From NCBI GenBank assembly GCA_003660635.1, contig QMUP01000079.1, positions 1-5,411 on the forward strand: 5,411 nt of DNA, given 5' to 3'. This document shows, piece by piece, positions 5,306-5,411 of the stretch. Each line of letters starts with the position of its first letter. Position 1 is the first letter of the stretch. A model generated the notes under the pieces. That model searched no databases. It was not told the DNA's origin and was given only the letters and a program-made list of their open reading frames with translations. The position numbers and the translations under genes were made by a program. This DNA is from Candidatus Wolframiiraptor sp. (lineage in GTDB: Archaea > Thermoproteota > Nitrososphaeria_A > Caldarchaeales > Wolframiiraptoraceae).

Positions 5306-5411
5306 GCCGGGGGCGGGATTCGAACCCGCGACTTCGGGGATGCACCCTCCGACCAGATTCTCCATCGAGGATTATGAGCCCCGCACTCTAACCAGGCTGA
5401 GTTACCCCGGC
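5305..5411 (-). tRNA. tRNA with CAU anticodon, probably elongator Met, containing an intron
   Basis: The cloverleaf is complete. The acceptor GCCGGGG pairs fully with CCCCGGC, with discriminator A at 5305. The D arm is ACTC/GAGT with a GG-containing loop. The anticodon stem is CGGGG with CCCCG, and the T arm is GCGGG-TTCGAAT-CCCGC. CCA is not encoded. The anticodon CAU is at 5376-5374. Between the loop and the 3' half of the anticodon stem lie about 32 extra bases, read as an intron; the mature tRNA would be about 75 bases. A G1-C72 pair argues against the archaeal initiator, which typically has A1-U72. Elongator Met fits the overall sequence best, but tRNA-Ile2, whose C34 is modified to agmatidine, has the same anticodon and cannot be excluded. 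The 5' end is exactly at the window edge, so its promoter is not visible. Confidence 0.92.
5341..5372 (-). other. Predicted archaeal tRNA intron at the canonical 37/38 position, about 32 bases
   Basis: Removing 32 bases after A37 restores a seven-base anticodon loop (CUCAUAU) closed by CGGGG/CCCCG. The intron can fold with CCUC near its 5' end paired to GAGG near its 3' end. The anticodon CAU can pair with GUG just before the 3' splice site, leaving three-base bulges AAU and CAU on opposite strands. This is a relaxed form of the bulge-helix-bulge that archaeal splicing endonuclease cuts. The exact cut sites could shift by a base, which would make base 38 A instead of U. Confidence 0.7.

Overview
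The window looks archaeal. Three genes carry TATA-like boxes about 25-30 bases upstream of their start codons, with no Shine-Dalgarno (SD) site. The tRNA at the right edge appears to have an intron in its anticodon loop and no encoded CCA. The substrate-binding protein has a twin-arginine-like N-terminus, no lipobox cysteine, and a long Thr/Val/Lys/Pro tether, as in many archaeal binding proteins. I cannot fix the lineage from this sequence; a TACK-type (Bathyarchaeia, Korarchaeota or Crenarchaeota-like) organism is a guess.

Positions 1-4250, all minus strand, form a carbohydrate-uptake cluster. In transcription order it holds a family 1 extracellular solute-binding protein (4219-2621), a MalF/UgpA-type permease (2593-1721), a MalG/UgpE-type permease (1713-886), and the first 296 codons of an L-fucose/L-arabinose isomerase-like protein that runs off the left edge (889-1). 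The last three genes are tightly coupled: the stop codon of permease 1 lies inside a perfect SD site for permease 2, and the isomerase start overlaps the permease 2 stop as ATGA. The binding protein is separated from the permeases by a second TATA-like box and a (CTTT)4 tract, so the permeases may have their own promoter. No ATP-binding subunit is in the window. The simplest reading is uptake of a sugar or oligosaccharide followed by isomerisation; the substrate cannot be read from the sequence.

Positions 4251-4813 contain no intact gene. On the minus strand, however, 4332-4718 holds what looks like the decayed C-terminal part of a sialidase-family (BNR/Asp-box) protein, with an in-frame stop, a local frame disruption and eroded Asp-boxes. 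If correct, a glycan-cleaving enzyme once stood directly upstream of the transporter.

Positions 4814-5080, plus strand, encode an 88-residue protein with three conserved-looking cysteines and an Arg/Met-rich tail, behind its own TATA-like box. A doubtful 63-residue ORF overlaps its end. The right edge is a minus-strand tRNA with a CAU anticodon (probably elongator Met) and an intron of about 32 bases, followed by a small AT-rich hairpin.
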